From contig NZ_JARACP010000010.1 in assembly GCF_028765545.1 (NCBI RefSeq), forward strand, positions 1-64,000: 64,000 bases of DNA, written 5' to 3'. Position numbers and translations under genes: made by a program. Numbering within the stretch: position 1 is the stretch's first letter; each line of letters starts with the position of its first letter. This DNA comes from Aliivibrio sp. S4MY1 (GTDB lineage: Bacteria; Pseudomonadota; Gammaproteobacteria; Enterobacterales; Vibrionaceae). This document shows positions 28,893-39,634 of this stretch, in pieces. The notes under the pieces were generated by a model that made no database searches, had not been told where the DNA came from, and saw nothing but the letters and a program-made list of their open reading frames with translations.

Positions 28893-30104
28893 TTATAAAT
28901 ATACTTTCGGGTTGGTTGCACCCCAGATAACGTATAGCTCAGGCATACTACGGCTGCTAAATGCTTCCATTTCTTTAGTTTCAATCGTCTCTTCATTTTG
29001 AGAGCCAAAAAGAACCACTTCATCACCTGGTTGAACATCAGCAATATCGGTAACATCTACCATAGTGGTATTCATAGACGTCACACCCACTACATTTGCT
29101 TTCTGGCCATTAATTAATACATAGCCATTATTACCAATAGAGCGTACATAACCATCAGAATAACCTAATGGTAGGTTAGCTAGAATAGAATCACGTCCCA
29201 ATACATAAGTACTGCTGTAACCAATAGTGCTGCCTTTTGGTAAGTAATTTAAAGATGCTACAGAGGTTTTAAAACGAACAATGCGCTGATACTCAGGATT
29301 ACTTGGCATATCACCATAAAGTAGGCCACCAGGGCGAACCATATCTAAATGTGCTTCTGGTAGGTTAATTGTAGTGTAAGAGTTCGCTACGTGTAGAGTG
29401 ATATTTTCACGATTTAACTGAGCTTCATCAATCAACCATTGGCTTTCTTGTTTGAATAAGTTCAGCTTTGTACGGATCTCTTCAACTGACTCATTTGGGA
29501 AGTGAGTCATAATGCCAACGATATTAACATGACCATTAAACGCAATATTTAACGCTTCTTTCTTACCTTGTAACTGAGTCAGATCTAAACCATTACGCCC
29601 CATACCACCAGCATTTAAAGCTAAGTGTACTGGAATAATAGTATTATTTTTTTTTGCTAATTTAGCAATGGTATTAGCTTGCTCACTTGAACCAATTAAC
29701 TCTTCAATTTGGTATTCTAGACCTGATTGAATTTCATTTGGTGTTGCAGCGCGTACACGCATAATTTCGCCTTCGAAGCCTTTAGCTCGAACAATACGTG
29801 CTTCTTCATTACTAGTAATACCGATGCATTCAACGTTGCGATCAATCACTGATGCCATTAGGCCTTCAATGCCATTACCATAAGCATCTGCTTTCATAAT
29901 TGCACACACTTTAGTCCCTTCTGATAAGGTCTGTTTTAGTGTATCAATATTATGTTGAAAAGCCTTCGTATCAATCTCTAACCATGCATTGGTTTGTTGA
30001 ATTTTCTCTTGATTAGTTAACGTATCTAAAGAAAGTAAAGGAGCTGAATTCGCTACTGCAGGAAAAACCAAGCTTAACGCCAATGCACATTTTGTAAACT
30101 TCAT
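28893..30104 (-). CDS. bsrV: Periplasmic broad-spectrum amino-acid racemase BsrV-type
   Basis: PLP-dependent racemase of the alanine-racemase fold. The close similarity to V. cholerae BsrV, including LEIDTKAFQHNI, NAGGMGRNG, GIMTHFPN, MVRPGG and VGVTSMNTT, indicates the secreted enzyme that makes D-Met, D-Leu, D-Arg and other non-canonical D-amino acids to remodel peptidoglycan. A signal peptide (residues 1-22, ending VANSAP) confirms export. The PLP lysine is Lys71 in MKADAYGNG; a cysteine pair (Cys67, Cys93) could form a disulfide. I take ATG at 30104; an in-frame TTG two codons earlier is the alternative. It is not the cytosolic Alr, which lacks a signal peptide. Confidence 0.9.
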   Translation of the reverse strand: MKFTKCALALSLVFPAVANSAPLLSLDTLTNQEKIQQTNAWLEIDTKAFQHNIDTLKQTLSEGTKVCAIMKADAYGNGIEGLMASVIDRNVECIGITSNEEARIVRAKGFEGEIMRVRAATPNEIQSGLEYQIEELIGSSEQANTIAKLAKKNNTIIPVHLALNAGGMGRNGLDLTQLQGKKEALNIAFNGHVNIVGIMTHFPNESVEEIRTKLNLFKQESQWLIDEAQLNRENITLHVANSYTTINLPEAHLDMVRPGGLLYGDMPSNPEYQRIVRFKTSVASLNYLPKGSTIGYSSTYVLGRDSILANLPLGYSDGYVRSIGNNGYVLINGQKANVVGVTSMNTTMVDVTDIADVQPGDEVVLFGSQNEETIETKEMEAFSSRSMPELYVIWGATNPKVYL

Positions 30105-30305
30105 AAACAACCGTTTCTATATAATAATTATCTTATAAATTTTGAAACGAGATTATATATTGCTTATTTTATCAGCTCTACAAAAAATAGCTTATGTTAC
30201 ATACAATTAAAAAGCTTGTAACAATAACGCTAGAAATAAAAACCTATCGCGCACGACTGATTCTCATTTTGCAAACATAATCATCATTATTGTTACAGTG
30301 CATTC

Positions 30306-31391
30306 TTAAATCAAACTTAATTGCTGAAAAACCTCTCTATCTTTAAGCATAACACTCACTCCTATCAGTCTAATTTCTCGATTCTTTTGCCTTTCTAACA
30401 CTTCGATAAGTAACTCTTCAAAAAATGGTAAGGTAAGACTGGAATGAACATGCTCAATTGTTGTTTGTTGAAAATCAGCAAATTTAATTTTAATCCCCTG
30501 CTTAGCAATACCTAAAGAACCATTCGCTTTAAGTAAACGTTTTTCTAGCTCTGGGTATAATTTAGTCTGAATCACCGACCAACACTCTTCAAAAGAATGA
30601 ATATTATGAGTAAACGTTCTCTCTACTCCTACTGATTTTCGATTCCGTTCAGTAATAACTTCTCTCTCATCAATCCCATGCGAGCGCTTCCAAAGTGAAG
30701 CCCCCATTTTTCCAAACCTTAACAATAACTCTCGTTGTTCGCAGCGTTGAACATCATTGCACGTATATAAACCAAATTGGTGTAGCCGCTCTAAACTCAC
30801 CTTACCAACACCGGGAATTTTCTCTAACGGTAATCCCTTTATCTCACTCATTACTCTCTCTGGGGTGATAACATATTGCCCGTTGGGTTTATTAAGATCG
30901 GAAGCGATTTTAGCTAAAAACTTAAGTGGTGCAATCCCTGCAGAAGCAGTCAGTTGCAACTCATTAAAAATATCTTTTCTGATTTGTTCAGCTATAAGTG
31001 TGGCTGAGCCGTGTAATAGTGAGCAATCACTTACATCTAAATACGCTTCATCTAATGAAAGGGGTTCAATTTTATCTGTATAGCGCTTAAAGATACGGTG
31101 AATATGAAGAGAGACCTCTTTGTATACCTGCATTCGACCGGGTACAACGACTAAATTAGGACACAGTTTTAATGCTTTTCCCGTTGGCATTGCTGAGCGT
31201 ATCCCAAATGTTCTTGCTTCATAATTACAAGTGCTTAGAACACCACGTTGCCTTTCGTGCCCACCGACAGCCAGTGGCACGTTTCGTAATAATGGGTTAT
31301 CTCGCATTTCTACCGCTGCGTAAAAGCAATCCATATCTATATGGATTATTTTCCGACCTTTTTTCTCAGTATTTAACTGTGAGTTTTTCAT
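30306..31391 (-). CDS. dinB: DNA polymerase IV (Y-family translesion polymerase)
   Basis: Error-prone lesion-bypass polymerase of the SOS response. The palm motif HIDMDCFYAAVE is near residues 17-28, the catalytic SLDEAYLDV near 115, and helix-hairpin-helix GVGKVSLERL near 192. The little-finger domain follows. The C-terminus carries no obvious clamp-binding extra domain beyond FQQLSLI, which resembles a beta-clamp motif. I chose ATG 31391 (361 residues); a TTG at 31412 abuts the LexA box and probably lies upstream of the transcript start. The gene is alone between bsrV and the nqr region. Confidence 0.94.
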   Translation of the reverse strand: MKNSQLNTEKKGRKIIHIDMDCFYAAVEMRDNPLLRNVPLAVGGHERQRGVLSTCNYEARTFGIRSAMPTGKALKLCPNLVVVPGRMQVYKEVSLHIHRIFKRYTDKIEPLSLDEAYLDVSDCSLLHGSATLIAEQIRKDIFNELQLTASAGIAPLKFLAKIASDLNKPNGQYVITPERVMSEIKGLPLEKIPGVGKVSLERLHQFGLYTCNDVQRCEQRELLLRFGKMGASLWKRSHGIDEREVITERNRKSVGVERTFTHNIHSFEECWSVIQTKLYPELEKRLLKANGSLGIAKQGIKIKFADFQQTTIEHVHSSLTLPFFEELLIEVLERQKNREIRLIGVSVMLKDREVFQQLSLI

Positions 31392-31412
31392 ATTTATGCT
31401 CACACAACACAA

Positions 31413-31428
31413 CTGTATAAATAAACAG
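31413..31428 (-). promoter_or_regulatory. LexA (SOS) box of dinB
   Basis: CTGTATAAATAAACAG fits the LexA palindrome CTGT-N8-ACAG exactly, with an AT-rich centre. It lies 22 bases before the dinB ATG and overlaps the expected -10 region, so LexA would block the promoter. Confidence 0.9.
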
Positions 31429-31500
31429 TTAAATGATAGCGCTGAATCATTTCAGATTCAAATAATTAATACCAATGTAACTATTTATATCTTTAAATAA

Positions 31501-31528
31501 AAAAACAGCACTCAAAGGCGCTGTTTTT
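31501..31528 (-). terminator. Terminator after nqrM
   Basis: A 9-bp stem (31501-31509 with 31520-31528) with a 10-base loop. On the minus strand it ends in T residues and lies about 30 bases past the nqrM stop. Confidence 0.8.
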
Positions 31529-31557
31529 ATTTATAGATTACTCATCATTACGAAAAA

Positions 31558-31791
31558 TTATGCGATGCGATCTTTTTCCCACGCCGCTAATTTTTCAGCT
31601 CGGATGGCTTCTTTGGCTTCACGTTTTTTACGTGCATCACACGGTTCAGGACAGTTACATACCTTATCGATACCAACAGCACCAAGACCGCCACAGCTGC
31701 CTTTAACGACTTTACGTTGTACAATATAGCCAATAGCCATTGCACCAATAACCGCTAAAAATACAAAAAAGGTAATTAGAAAAGTATTCAT
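31558..31791 (-). CDS. nqrM: Na+-NQR maturation protein NqrM
   Basis: Small membrane protein (DUF539) required to assemble active Na+-translocating NADH:quinone reductase, thought to deliver iron to the NqrD/E site. The 77 residues have one N-terminal membrane helix (about 3-25) and the conserved cysteines CGGLGAVG..CNCPEPC at about 33-51. The C-terminus is strongly charged. It follows apbE by 11 bases, as in other vibrios. Confidence 0.93.
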   Translation of the reverse strand: MNTFLITFFVFLAVIGAMAIGYIVQRKVVKGSCGGLGAVGIDKVCNCPEPCDARKKREAKEAIRAEKLAAWEKDRIA

Positions 31792-31802
31792 TATCTACTC
31801 AC

Positions 31803-32837
31803 TTATTTCAAAAAAGGCTTAAAGGCTTCAGATGCGATTTCTTTAAAGCCATCTTGTGTCTTCACTATCATGAAAACAGGGATATTATGTTGTTTTGCGA
31901 CTTCCATGCCTTTTTCTTCACCTAACACCATTAGGCCAGTTGCCAATCCATCAGCAGTCATCGACGATTTATCAAGCACTGTTACTGAGACAACTTTATT
32001 CGCTATTGGTTTACCCGTAATTGGATTGATAATATGGGAGTAACGAACACCCTCTTTTTCAAAGTATATACGATAATCACCTGAAGTCGCGACGGCGTGA
32101 TGGCCAGGCTCTATAATTTCTTGAATTGCTCGTTCATCAACGGATGGCTTCTCTATTGCAATACGCCAAGCAACATTTTCTTTGTTATTGCCTTTAACAC
32201 GCATTTCGCCGCCGACTTCAACCATGTAATTTGTGATGCCTAACTCTTCTAAGTAATTAGCAACAACGTCAACTCCCCAACCTTTCGCAATCGTTGATAA
32301 GTCTACATATAACTCAGGAATGTCTTTAGTTACTGTTGTTTCTGTCACATTAAGATGCTGAATCCCAACAATCGCACGACGAGCATTTAATTCTTCATCT
32401 GTAGGAACAACTTCTGGGCGAGCTTCTGGGCCAAATCCCCATAAATTAACAAGAGGTCCAACAGTAACGTCCAATGCTCCCATCGTTAATTGATTAAGAC
32501 GCATTGCCTCTTTAATCACTGTTGCCGTATCTTTTGATACCGTAAATGGTGTAGAAGCCGTACTTTGATTAAAACGACTTAGCTCTGAGTCTTTACGATA
32601 AGTCGACATTTGATCATTAACTAATTCTAACTTTTTATCTACTTCTGTTTGAATTGCCTCAGCGGTAGGTAACCCATCTTGGTCTATAAACTTGATATTA
32701 TAACTTGTACCCATGGTTGGTCCATTTAGGTATACCTGTTCACGTTGGTCACCACATCCAGAAAGTAGAACTAGAGCAAAGGATACCAAAATAGCTGTTT
32801 TTACTTTATTTACTAAATGAGTAAAACTGACAGTCAC
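31803..32837 (-). CDS. apbE: FAD:protein FMN transferase ApbE (lipoprotein)
   Basis: Periplasmic flavin transferase that attaches FMN through a phosphoester to threonines of NqrB and NqrC. The GTG at 32837 has AAGGAG 6 bases upstream and opens a signal peptide ending in lipobox LLSGC. ApbE landmarks: NGPTMGTSYNI, DLSTIAKGWGVD, VGGEMRVKG, HIINPITGKP and the metal-binding TADGLATGLMV. The open frame up to 32975 lacks homology and was not used. It lies downstream of nqrF beyond a terminator, so it may be transcribed from its own promoter or by read-through. Confidence 0.93.
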   Translation of the reverse strand: MTVSFTHLVNKVKTAILVSFALVLLSGCGDQREQVYLNGPTMGTSYNIKFIDQDGLPTAEAIQTEVDKKLELVNDQMSTYRKDSELSRFNQSTASTPFTVSKDTATVIKEAMRLNQLTMGALDVTVGPLVNLWGFGPEARPEVVPTDEELNARRAIVGIQHLNVTETTVTKDIPELYVDLSTIAKGWGVDVVANYLEELGITNYMVEVGGEMRVKGNNKENVAWRIAIEKPSVDERAIQEIIEPGHHAVATSGDYRIYFEKEGVRYSHIINPITGKPIANKVVSVTVLDKSSMTADGLATGLMVLGEEKGMEVAKQHNIPVFMIVKTQDGFKEIASEAFKPFLK

Positions 32838-32943
32838 TGCCAACTCCTTAATTAAATATAGATAATGCAACAAGGCACAGGAATATAGATTTACAAAACC
32901 TATATCCCTGTACTTTGTCAGGTTATATAGAGACATTAATACG

Positions 32944-32973
32944 AAAAAAGGCTGACTCAGTGATGAGTCAGCC
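32944..32973 (-). terminator. Terminator between nqrF and apbE
   Basis: A perfect 10-bp stem (32950-32959 with 32964-32973) with a 4-base loop; the minus strand continues with six T residues. It is 22 bases after the nqrF stop and should end or attenuate the nqrA-F transcript. Confidence 0.87.
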
Positions 32974-32994
32974 AATATTTTTTACTTTAATGGA

Positions 32995-34221
32995 TTAACC
33001 ACCAAAGTCATCTAGCAAGATGTTTTCATCTTCAACACCAAGATCTTTCAGCATGCCGATAACAGCAGCGTTCATCATTGGTGGACCACACATGTAGTAT
33101 TCACAATCTTCAGGTGCTTCATGATCACGTAAGTAGTTTTCATAAAGAACGTTGTGGATAAAGCCTGTGTAACCATCCCAGTTATCTTCTGGCATTGGAT
33201 CAGAAAGTGCACAGTGCCATACAAAGTTTTCGTTATCAGCCGCTAGGCCATCGAAATCTTCAACATAGAACATTTCACGCTTAGAACGTGCACCATACCA
33301 GTAAGACATCTTACGCTTAGATTTAAGGCGTAAAAGTTGGTCAAAGATATGAGAACGCATTGGCGCCATACCTGCACCACCACCGATGAATACCATTTCA
33401 TTATCTGTGTCTTTAGCAAAGAACTCACCAAATGGACCAGAAATAGTACATTTGTCGCCTTCTTTAAGAGACCAGATGTATGATGACATCACACCAGGAG
33501 CTACATCAGGGTTATTTGGTGGCGGAGTTGCAATACGAACGTTAAGCTTGATAATGCCTTTCTCTTCTGGGTATGAAGCCATAGAGTAAGCGCGGATCGA
33601 ATGCTCATTTACGATTGACTCATAACGGAATAAGTTAAACTTATCCCAATCGCCACGATATTCTTCAGGAATATCGAAATCTGAGTATTTAATGTGGTGT
33701 GGTTCAGCTTCAATTTGAATATAGCCACCAGCACGGAATGGAACTTCTTCACCATCAGGGATAGCAAGTGCTAATTCTTTGATGAAAGTCGCTTCGTTGT
33801 TATTAGAAATAACAGTACATTCCCACTTTTTAACACCAAAGATTTCTTCAGGAAGTTCAATTTCCATGTCAGTTTTCATTGCAACTTGACATGCTAGACG
33901 CTCACCTTCACGAGCCTCACCTTTTGAAATGTGATCAAGCTCTGTAGGTAGAATATCACCACCACCAGATTTCACTTTCACACGACACTGACCACAAGAG
34001 CCACCACCGCCACATGCAGATGATACGAAAATACCCGCGCTACCAAGAGCACTTAGTAATTTACCACCAGGCTGTGTAATGATTGCTTTATCAGCATCGC
34101 CGTTTACAGAGATAGTAATGTCACCTGATGGTACTAGCTTAGATTTAGCGAATAAAATCACTAACACTAAAGCCAATACAATAATGGTAAACATCGCTAC
34201 ACCAAGAATAATGCTTTGCAT
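32995..34221 (-). CDS. nqrF: Na+-NQR subunit F (NADH dehydrogenase, 2Fe-2S, FAD)
   Basis: Electron-entry subunit: oxidises NADH at FAD and passes electrons to a 2Fe-2S centre. One N-terminal membrane helix (about 3-25) is followed by a ferredoxin-like domain with [11 protein letters not shown] (about 69-79) and a further cysteine (LACQV near 111). Next come the FAD domain [11 protein letters not shown] and the NADH domain [13 protein letters not shown], ending [11 protein letters not shown]. Length 408, the same as V. cholerae NqrF. The last of six nqr genes, 29 bases after nqrE. Confidence 0.97.
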   Translation of the reverse strand: MQSIILGVAMFTIIVLALVLVILFAKSKLVPSGDITISVNGDADKAIITQPGGKLLSALGSAGIFVSSACGGGGSCGQCRVKVKSGGGDILPTELDHISKGEAREGERLACQVAMKTDMEIELPEEIFGVKKWECTVISNNNEATFIKELALAIPDGEEVPFRAGGYIQIEAEPHHIKYSDFDIPEEYRGDWDKFNLFRYESIVNEHSIRAYSMASYPEEKGIIKLNVRIATPPPNNPDVAPGVMSSYIWSLKEGDKCTISGPFGEFFAKDTDNEMVFIGGGAGMAPMRSHIFDQLLRLKSKRKMSYWYGARSKREMFYVEDFDGLAADNENFVWHCALSDPMPEDNWDGYTGFIHNVLYENYLRDHEAPEDCEYYMCGPPMMNAAVIGMLKDLGVEDENILLDDFGG

Positions 34222-34250
34222 TTGTTATTCCTTATTATTGGGTGCTTACC

Positions 34251-34847
34251 CTACAGTTGAACACCAGAGAAAGACATAAAGCCTAACGCCATTAAACCTA
34301 CTGTAATGAAAGTAATACCTAGGCCACGAAGACCTGGAGGTACATCTGAATATTTCATTTTTTCACGAATACCAGCAAGTGCTACGATAGCCAGCATCCA
34401 ACCGATACCAGAACCAAAACCGTATACTACAGATTCAGCAAAGTTATAGTCACGCTGTACCATGAAAGATACACCACCGAAAATTGCACAGTTAACTGTG
34501 ATTAACGGAAGGAAGATACCTAGCGCATTGTACAAAGGTGGGAAGAAGCGATCTAAGATCATTTCTAAGATTTGTACAAGTGCTGCGATAACACCGATGA
34601 AGGTAATAAAGCTAAGGAATGTTAAATCAACACCCGCTACAATCGCATTTTCTTTCAGTAAGTAAGTATAAACAAGGTTGTTCACAGGTACAGCAATTGT
34701 AAGTACAACAACTACTGCAACACCAAGACCAAACGATGTTTTTACTTTCTTAGACACAGCTAAGAAAGTACACATACCTAGGAAAAATGAAAGCGCCATG
34801 TTTTCGATGAAGATCGATTTAACAAGTAAACTAATATAATGTTCCAT
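34251..34847 (-). CDS. nqrE: Na+-NQR subunit E
   Basis: Hydrophobic subunit with six membrane helices in 198 residues, related to NqrD by inverted topology. The two form the intramembrane iron site, and conserved cysteines are visible in [11 protein letters not shown] (about 25) and [11 protein letters not shown] (about 120). NqrD/NqrE are homologous to RnfE/RnfA; the setting inside nqrA-F shows which family this is. Follows nqrD by 7 bases. Confidence 0.96.
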   Translation of the reverse strand: MEHYISLLVKSIFIENMALSFFLGMCTFLAVSKKVKTSFGLGVAVVVVLTIAVPVNNLVYTYLLKENAIVAGVDLTFLSFITFIGVIAALVQILEMILDRFFPPLYNALGIFLPLITVNCAIFGGVSFMVQRDYNFAESVVYGFGSGIGWMLAIVALAGIREKMKYSDVPPGLRGLGITFITVGLMALGFMSFSGVQL

Positions 34848-34854
34848 TTCGACC

Positions 34855-35487
34855 TTACTCCTTCGCTTCTACTTGTTCAGGTCGGATGATACGGATAGCC
34901 CAAATCATAAAACCAATTAAGAAGAATGCAGATGGTGCTAGAAGCATCATGCCGTTTGGTTGATACCAACCACCGTTAGAAACAAGTGGAAGAACCTCAA
35001 CACCAAACAGTTTACCTGAACCTAAAAGCTCACGGAAAAATGCAACAGTCATCAATACAAAACCGTAACCAAGACCGTTACCAATACCATCGATAAATGA
35101 TGGAAGTGGTGCAGACTTCATTGCGAACGCTTCAGCACGACCCATTACAATACAGTTTGTAATGATCAAGCTTACAAATACTGAAAGCTGTTTAGATATA
35201 TCGTATAGATATGCTTTCAATACTTGGTCAACAACTATTACCAAAGAAGCAATGATCGCCATCTGAACGATGATACGAACGCTGTTTGGCATGTGGTTAC
35301 GAATTAGCGAAACGAATAAGTTAGATAAAGCAGTAACAAATATTACCGCTAAAGTCATAACAAAAGCCGTTTCAAGTTTAGTAGTTACAGCTAGAGCCGA
35401 ACATACACCAAGAACTTGAAGCGCGATCGGGTTGTTATCCAACACCGGCGCTAAAATGCTCTTTTTAATTTCTTTAGCATTAGCCAT
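34855..35487 (-). CDS. nqrD: Na+-NQR subunit D
   Basis: Six-helix membrane subunit of 210 residues that pairs with NqrE. Conserved cysteine segments [13 protein letters not shown] (about 29) and [19 protein letters not shown] (about 112) match the NqrD/RnfE family and hold the shared iron centre. Its ATG overlaps the nqrC stop by one base, implying translational coupling. Confidence 0.96.
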   Translation of the reverse strand: MANAKEIKKSILAPVLDNNPIALQVLGVCSALAVTTKLETAFVMTLAVIFVTALSNLFVSLIRNHMPNSVRIIVQMAIIASLVIVVDQVLKAYLYDISKQLSVFVSLIITNCIVMGRAEAFAMKSAPLPSFIDGIGNGLGYGFVLMTVAFFRELLGSGKLFGVEVLPLVSNGGWYQPNGMMLLAPSAFFLIGFMIWAIRIIRPEQVEAKE

Positions 35488-36254
35488 TAGTTCAGTTCTC
35501 CATTACGAACTTTAGTAAGGAAAGGACCGAAGCCATCATTACCTAACCAGAAGTCAAATGTGTGTTGAACACCATTAGCAGTTAGAGTTGCACCAGAAAG
35601 ACCATCAACACCGTGTTCAGAACCTGCTGGAGCACCGCCTTTAACAATCTTAATTGCAGGGTTATGATTTGCATCATACAGTTTCTTACCTACAAATTGT
35701 GCACGCCACGTTGGGTTTTCTACTTCACCACCAAGTCCCGGAGTTTCCGCTTGGTCGTAGTAAGTAATACCAGCAACAGTGTTACCATCAGTCTCAACAG
35801 CAACAAATGCATACATCATTGACCATAAGCCAGTACCGTGAACAGGGATAATAACTTTAGACACGTTATCGCCATCTTTAACTAGGTAAACAACACCTAC
35901 GTTAGCACGACGAATAATGTTTGCTTTATCTTGTTCAGCAGTTAACTTAATTGATTGTTTTGGATCTTTAGCCGCTTTACGTTGATCGTAAGTTGCTGCA
36001 TCACCGTCAACAAAATCACCCGTTTTGAAATCAACAAGACGAGGCTCAATGTTTGCAGCGAACAACTCAGGAACTGAGCCTTCACCAGTAACACCAGCAA
36101 CTTGAATGATTTTGCTTTGCTTATCTAGCACGGCATTAGCTTGCTGCTTAGGTTTAAGAACAACAGCAGCAGTTGATACGATGATTGAACACACTAAGCT
36201 CAAACCAATAACAACACCGAGTGTTTTTTTAATGCTATCGTTATTACTTGCCAT
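35487..36254 (-). CDS. nqrC: Na+-NQR subunit C (covalent FMN)
   Basis: Subunit with a single N-terminal membrane helix (about 10-33) and a periplasmic FMN-binding domain. The flavinylation motif SGATLT places the modified residue at Thr225, the position known in V. cholerae NqrC. FMN is attached by ApbE, encoded nearby. Length 255 (V. cholerae 257). It overlaps nqrB by 11 bases. Confidence 0.97.
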   Translation of the reverse strand: MASNNDSIKKTLGVVIGLSLVCSIIVSTAAVVLKPKQQANAVLDKQSKIIQVAGVTGEGSVPELFAANIEPRLVDFKTGDFVDGDAATYDQRKAAKDPKQSIKLTAEQDKANIIRRANVGVVYLVKDGDNVSKVIIPVHGTGLWSMMYAFVAVETDGNTVAGITYYDQAETPGLGGEVENPTWRAQFVGKKLYDANHNPAIKIVKGGAPAGSEHGVDGLSGATLTANGVQHTFDFWLGNDGFGPFLTKVRNGELN

Positions 36255-37491
36255 AGCGTTTTAGTCTCCGTTTCACGTTACCTTCAACTACAAGGTTATC
36301 AAACAGTGGAGCAAATAGGTTTGCAAACAGAATAGCTAACATCATACCTTCTGGGTATGCAGGGTTAACTACACGGATCATTACAGCCATAGCACCAATT
36401 AAAATACCGTACCACCACTTACCTTTACTGGTAAACGATGCCGATACAGGGTCTGTAGCCATAAAGATCATACCAAACGCAAAACCACCTAAAACTAGGT
36501 GCCAATGCCAAGGCATGCTAAACATTGCGTTTGTATCAGAGCCGATCAGGTTAAACAGTGTTGACACTGCAACCATACCGATCATAACACCCGCAATAAT
36601 ACGCCAAGATGCAATACGCATATAAACGATCATTAGGCCACCAAGGATCAGAGCAAGAGTCGAAACCTCACCAATTGAACCCGGAATATTACCAATAAAC
36701 GCATCCATCCAAGAGATAGTGTTGCCAGTAATTGTATTAACTAAACCACCTTGACCACCTTGCGCCCATTGACTAAGTGCTGTTGCACCAGAGAAGCCAT
36801 CAGCTGCAGTCCAAACCGCATCACCTGAAATTTGAGCTGGGTATGCAAAGAATAAGAATGCACGACCCGCAAGTGCTGGGTTAAGGAAGTTACGACCAGT
36901 ACCGCCAAAAATCTCTTTAGCAACAACAACACCGAAGGTAATACCTAACGCTGCTTGCCATAAAGGAAGTGTTGGTGGAACGATCAATGCGAACAGAATA
37001 GAAGTAACGAAGAAGCCTTCATTTACTTCATGCTTACGCACCATACAGAACAATACTTCCCAGAAGCCACCAACGATAAATACCGTTGCGTAGATAGGTA
37101 AGAAGTAAGTAGCACCCAGAAGCATGCTACTGCCCCAGCCAGCATCGGAACTTACGGTACCGCCTAACATTTCGGTTAGCCAGTAGTGCCAGTTTCCAGA
37201 GATAACTGCAGCTAGTTCAGCACCAGAATACATATGCTCAAGAGCAACGATTGCTTGGTGACCTGCGTTATACATGCCCCAGAATGTAGCTGGGAATACC
37301 GCAAACCACACCATGATCATGATACGCTTTAAATCAACGCTATCACGAACATGAGAACCACCTTTAGTTACTAAACCAGGTGTGTAGAAAAGTGTTGCTG
37401 TTGCTTCATATAAAGCAAACCACTTCTCATATTTACCGCCTGGTTCAAAATGATGTTCAACTTTTTCAAATAAATTTAAAAGGCTCATCAA
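36244..37491 (-). CDS. nqrB: Na+-NQR subunit B (covalent FMN, riboflavin)
   Basis: Large membrane subunit that forms the main sodium pathway. The 415 residues show about ten membrane helices. The FMN attachment motif SGATALSQ puts the modified Thr at 237. Early segments [18 protein letters not shown] and [13 protein letters not shown] are characteristic. Starts with two adjacent ATGs immediately after the nqrA stop, so the real start could be one codon later. Confidence 0.97.
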   Translation of the reverse strand: MMSLLNLFEKVEHHFEPGGKYEKWFALYEATATLFYTPGLVTKGGSHVRDSVDLKRIMIMVWFAVFPATFWGMYNAGHQAIVALEHMYSGAELAAVISGNWHYWLTEMLGGTVSSDAGWGSSMLLGATYFLPIYATVFIVGGFWEVLFCMVRKHEVNEGFFVTSILFALIVPPTLPLWQAALGITFGVVVAKEIFGGTGRNFLNPALAGRAFLFFAYPAQISGDAVWTAADGFSGATALSQWAQGGQGGLVNTITGNTISWMDAFIGNIPGSIGEVSTLALILGGLMIVYMRIASWRIIAGVMIGMVAVSTLFNLIGSDTNAMFSMPWHWHLVLGGFAFGMIFMATDPVSASFTSKGKWWYGILIGAMAVMIRVVNPAYPEGMMLAILFANLFAPLFDNLVVEGNVKRRLKRYGK

Positions 37492-38832
37492 TTACCCTTC
37501 CTTCTCGATGGTATCCAAGATCTCACGAAGCATTGGACCATACTCATATTTACCAGGGCACACATATGTACATAGACCTAGATCATCTTCATCTAATTCT
37601 AATGCACCTAGACGTGCTGCACTGTCAACATCGCCAGCACAAAGATCACGTAATAACATTGTTGGTTCCATATCTAATGGCATTACACGCTCGTAACTAC
37701 CGATTGGTACCATTGCACGATCACTACCGTTAGTAGTTGTCGTCATGTTAAATACTTGACCTGAGAATACATGGCTTAGGAAAGAACGAGTTACTGAGAA
37801 CTTGTTTTTGCCAGGAACAGCCCAACCAAACAACTCTTTTTCACGTCCTTCACGAAGAACAGAAACTTGTTGATGGTAACGACCAAGATAAGCGTGAGGA
37901 CCTGAAGCTTGAGTACCGTTAAGTACTGAGCCAGAGATAACACGTACTTCACCAGGCATCACTTCACTGTCAGTCAATTCAAGTAAGCTAGCACCAGTAA
38001 TAGTACGAACTAAACGAGGATTATTTACTGCAGGACCAGCTAAAGATACGATTCTATCTGAGTAAATTTCACCCGTTAAGAAAAGTTGACCAAATGCGAT
38101 CACATCTTGGTAGCCAATGCTCCATGCTACATTCTTTGTATCTACAGGATACAAGAAGTGCATGTGTGTACCTGCTAGACCAGCTGGATGCGGGCCATCG
38201 AATACATGTTCTTCAACATTCTTTTGAGAAGAGCGAGGTAAGCTACCGCCTTTTTTACATACATATACTTTCTCACCTGTTAATACAGATAATAAGTCTA
38301 AGCCTGCAACAAAAGCCTCTTCTTGTTGGTTAATGATCACTTCTGCATCAGCTGCTAAAGGATTAGTATCCATAGCAGTAACAAAGATAGCCTTTGTTTC
38401 AGAATCGATCGCTGGAACCTTGCTGAACGGACGAGTACGTAATGCAGTCCATGCACCAGAATCAACCAGTTGTGTTTTAATCGTTTCACGATCAAGAGAC
38501 ACTAGTTCATTCGCTGCATAGCTATTAAAAGTAACCTGCTCTTCGCCTTCAACTGCAATTACTACAGATTGAAGTACACGCTTCGCACCACGGTTAATTT
38601 CAATAACCTTACCACTTACTGGAGCAGTAAAAATAACGCCTGGATTCTTTTTATCAGCAAAAAGAACCTGACCTTTTTTTACTACATCTTCCACGCGGAC
38701 ATGCATCGTAGGACGCATACCAACGTACTCTTCGCCAAGCAAGGCGACTTTAGTGATGGATTTACCATCATTAATCACCTGAGTTGGAGCTCCTGCAATA
38801 GGAAGGTCCAAACCCTTTTTTATTGTAATCAT
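37492..38832 (-). CDS. nqrA: Na+-NQR subunit A
   Basis: Peripheral cytoplasmic subunit associated with quinone binding; first gene of the operon. From ATG at 38832 the protein starts [16 protein letters not shown] as in V. cholerae NqrA and has the same length, 446 residues. A GTG at 38844 would add four residues without family support. Recognisable segments are [45 protein letters not shown] and [13 protein letters not shown]. Nqr uses NADH oxidation to export Na+, which drives the PomAB motor encoded 10 kb away. Confidence 0.97.
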   Translation of the reverse strand: MITIKKGLDLPIAGAPTQVINDGKSITKVALLGEEYVGMRPTMHVRVEDVVKKGQVLFADKKNPGVIFTAPVSGKVIEINRGAKRVLQSVVIAVEGEEQVTFNSYAANELVSLDRETIKTQLVDSGAWTALRTRPFSKVPAIDSETKAIFVTAMDTNPLAADAEVIINQQEEAFVAGLDLLSVLTGEKVYVCKKGGSLPRSSQKNVEEHVFDGPHPAGLAGTHMHFLYPVDTKNVAWSIGYQDVIAFGQLFLTGEIYSDRIVSLAGPAVNNPRLVRTITGASLLELTDSEVMPGEVRVISGSVLNGTQASGPHAYLGRYHQQVSVLREGREKELFGWAVPGKNKFSVTRSFLSHVFSGQVFNMTTTTNGSDRAMVPIGSYERVMPLDMEPTMLLRDLCAGDVDSAARLGALELDEDDLGLCTYVCPGKYEYGPMLREILDTIEKEG

Positions 38833-39224
38833 ACGCACTTGCACTAATTTTATGGGAAAAAAGATTCTATATAAGACACGACATTACTAATAGGTTTAAT
38901 ACTGTTAATTCGAAAATTGCAGCACGTAACATTTTAGTAATATGCTTTTTACATAAATACGAAAAAGCTGTTTTAAGGCCGAAGATTCTATCATTTTTTA
39001 TGGTGAAAATGCCATGTTCAATCTCCAGATTCCTACTATTTTTTGCTATTCATTGTTAAAAGTCATTGAAACATGTTGCGTATTTTAGACCAAGTGCACA
39101 ATTCTTGTTCAAAATCAAAAAATACCACCTAAGTAGTATCCATTTCGATAAATAGCCACTTTTTAACATACCGCATCATGATGTATTTATTTTATGTTAA
39201 AAAATAAACATTTCATTTTCAAAT
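38833..39224. other. nqrA upstream region (392 bases)
   Basis: No ORF. On the minus strand an extended -10-like TGATAGAAT (38993-38985) could start the nqr operon about 146 bases before nqrA; no good -35 was seen. Next to bolA, a hairpin pairs 39161-39170 with 39193-39202 and encloses the palindrome CATCATGATG; it may end the bolA transcript but lacks a clean T tract. An imperfect 18-base palindrome lies at 39122-39139. No known operator is certain. Confidence 0.4.
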
Positions 39225-39539
39225 TTAACCTTTACCACCACCCACGCAATCAGGAGATGTTGGCACTCGCTCATTATCTAGTACTTCCCACTCAGCTTCT
39301 GTATAAGTGTGAATTGCTAATGCATGGATATGGTTTGCAAGCTCATCAGCCAAAATGGTATTAATCATACGATGGCGTGCTAATAATCGCTTACCATCGA
39401 ATTCATCACTTACTGCAATGACTTTAAAATGGCTTTCAGATCCCTCTGGTACATTATGCATAAAGCTCTCATTTAAGACTTTTAGATAAGAAGGAGAGAG
39501 TTCTGAGCGTAATTTTTGTTCAATTTGATGCTGAATCAT
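39225..39539 (-). CDS. bolA: BolA-family protein
   Basis: Stress-related protein of the BolA/IbaG family, which works with monothiol glutaredoxins in iron-sulfur trafficking and affects cell shape. The 104 residues (E. coli BolA 105) contain the class signature [31 protein letters not shown] (residues about 30-60, with the ligand histidines) and [13 protein letters not shown]. In E. coli the order is ampG-yajG-bolA; here bolA is divergent from rlmG-yajG-ppiA-ampG, keeping the same neighbours. Confidence 0.93.
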   Translation of the reverse strand: MIQHQIEQKLRSELSPSYLKVLNESFMHNVPEGSESHFKVIAVSDEFDGKRLLARHRMINTILADELANHIHALAIHTYTEAEWEVLDNERVPTSPDCVGGGKG

Positions 39540-39634
39540 ATAATTCCTTTCTTTATTTGAATTCTTCTGTTTCCACTTTATACACCATTTGCGACAATAG
39601 CTAGAAGCCTTCCCTATTTGAAGATTGAATCATT

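Noticed and set aside
30274-30294. Fur-box-like AATAATGATGATTATG between bsrV and dinB
   Set aside because: Only one side approaches the Fur consensus and AT-rich intergenic DNA yields such matches by chance; neither neighbour is an obvious iron gene.
32838-32975. 46-residue upstream extension of apbE
   Set aside because: It crosses the nqrF terminator arm and would bury the signal peptide; GTG 32837 with AAGGAG fits a lipoprotein start.
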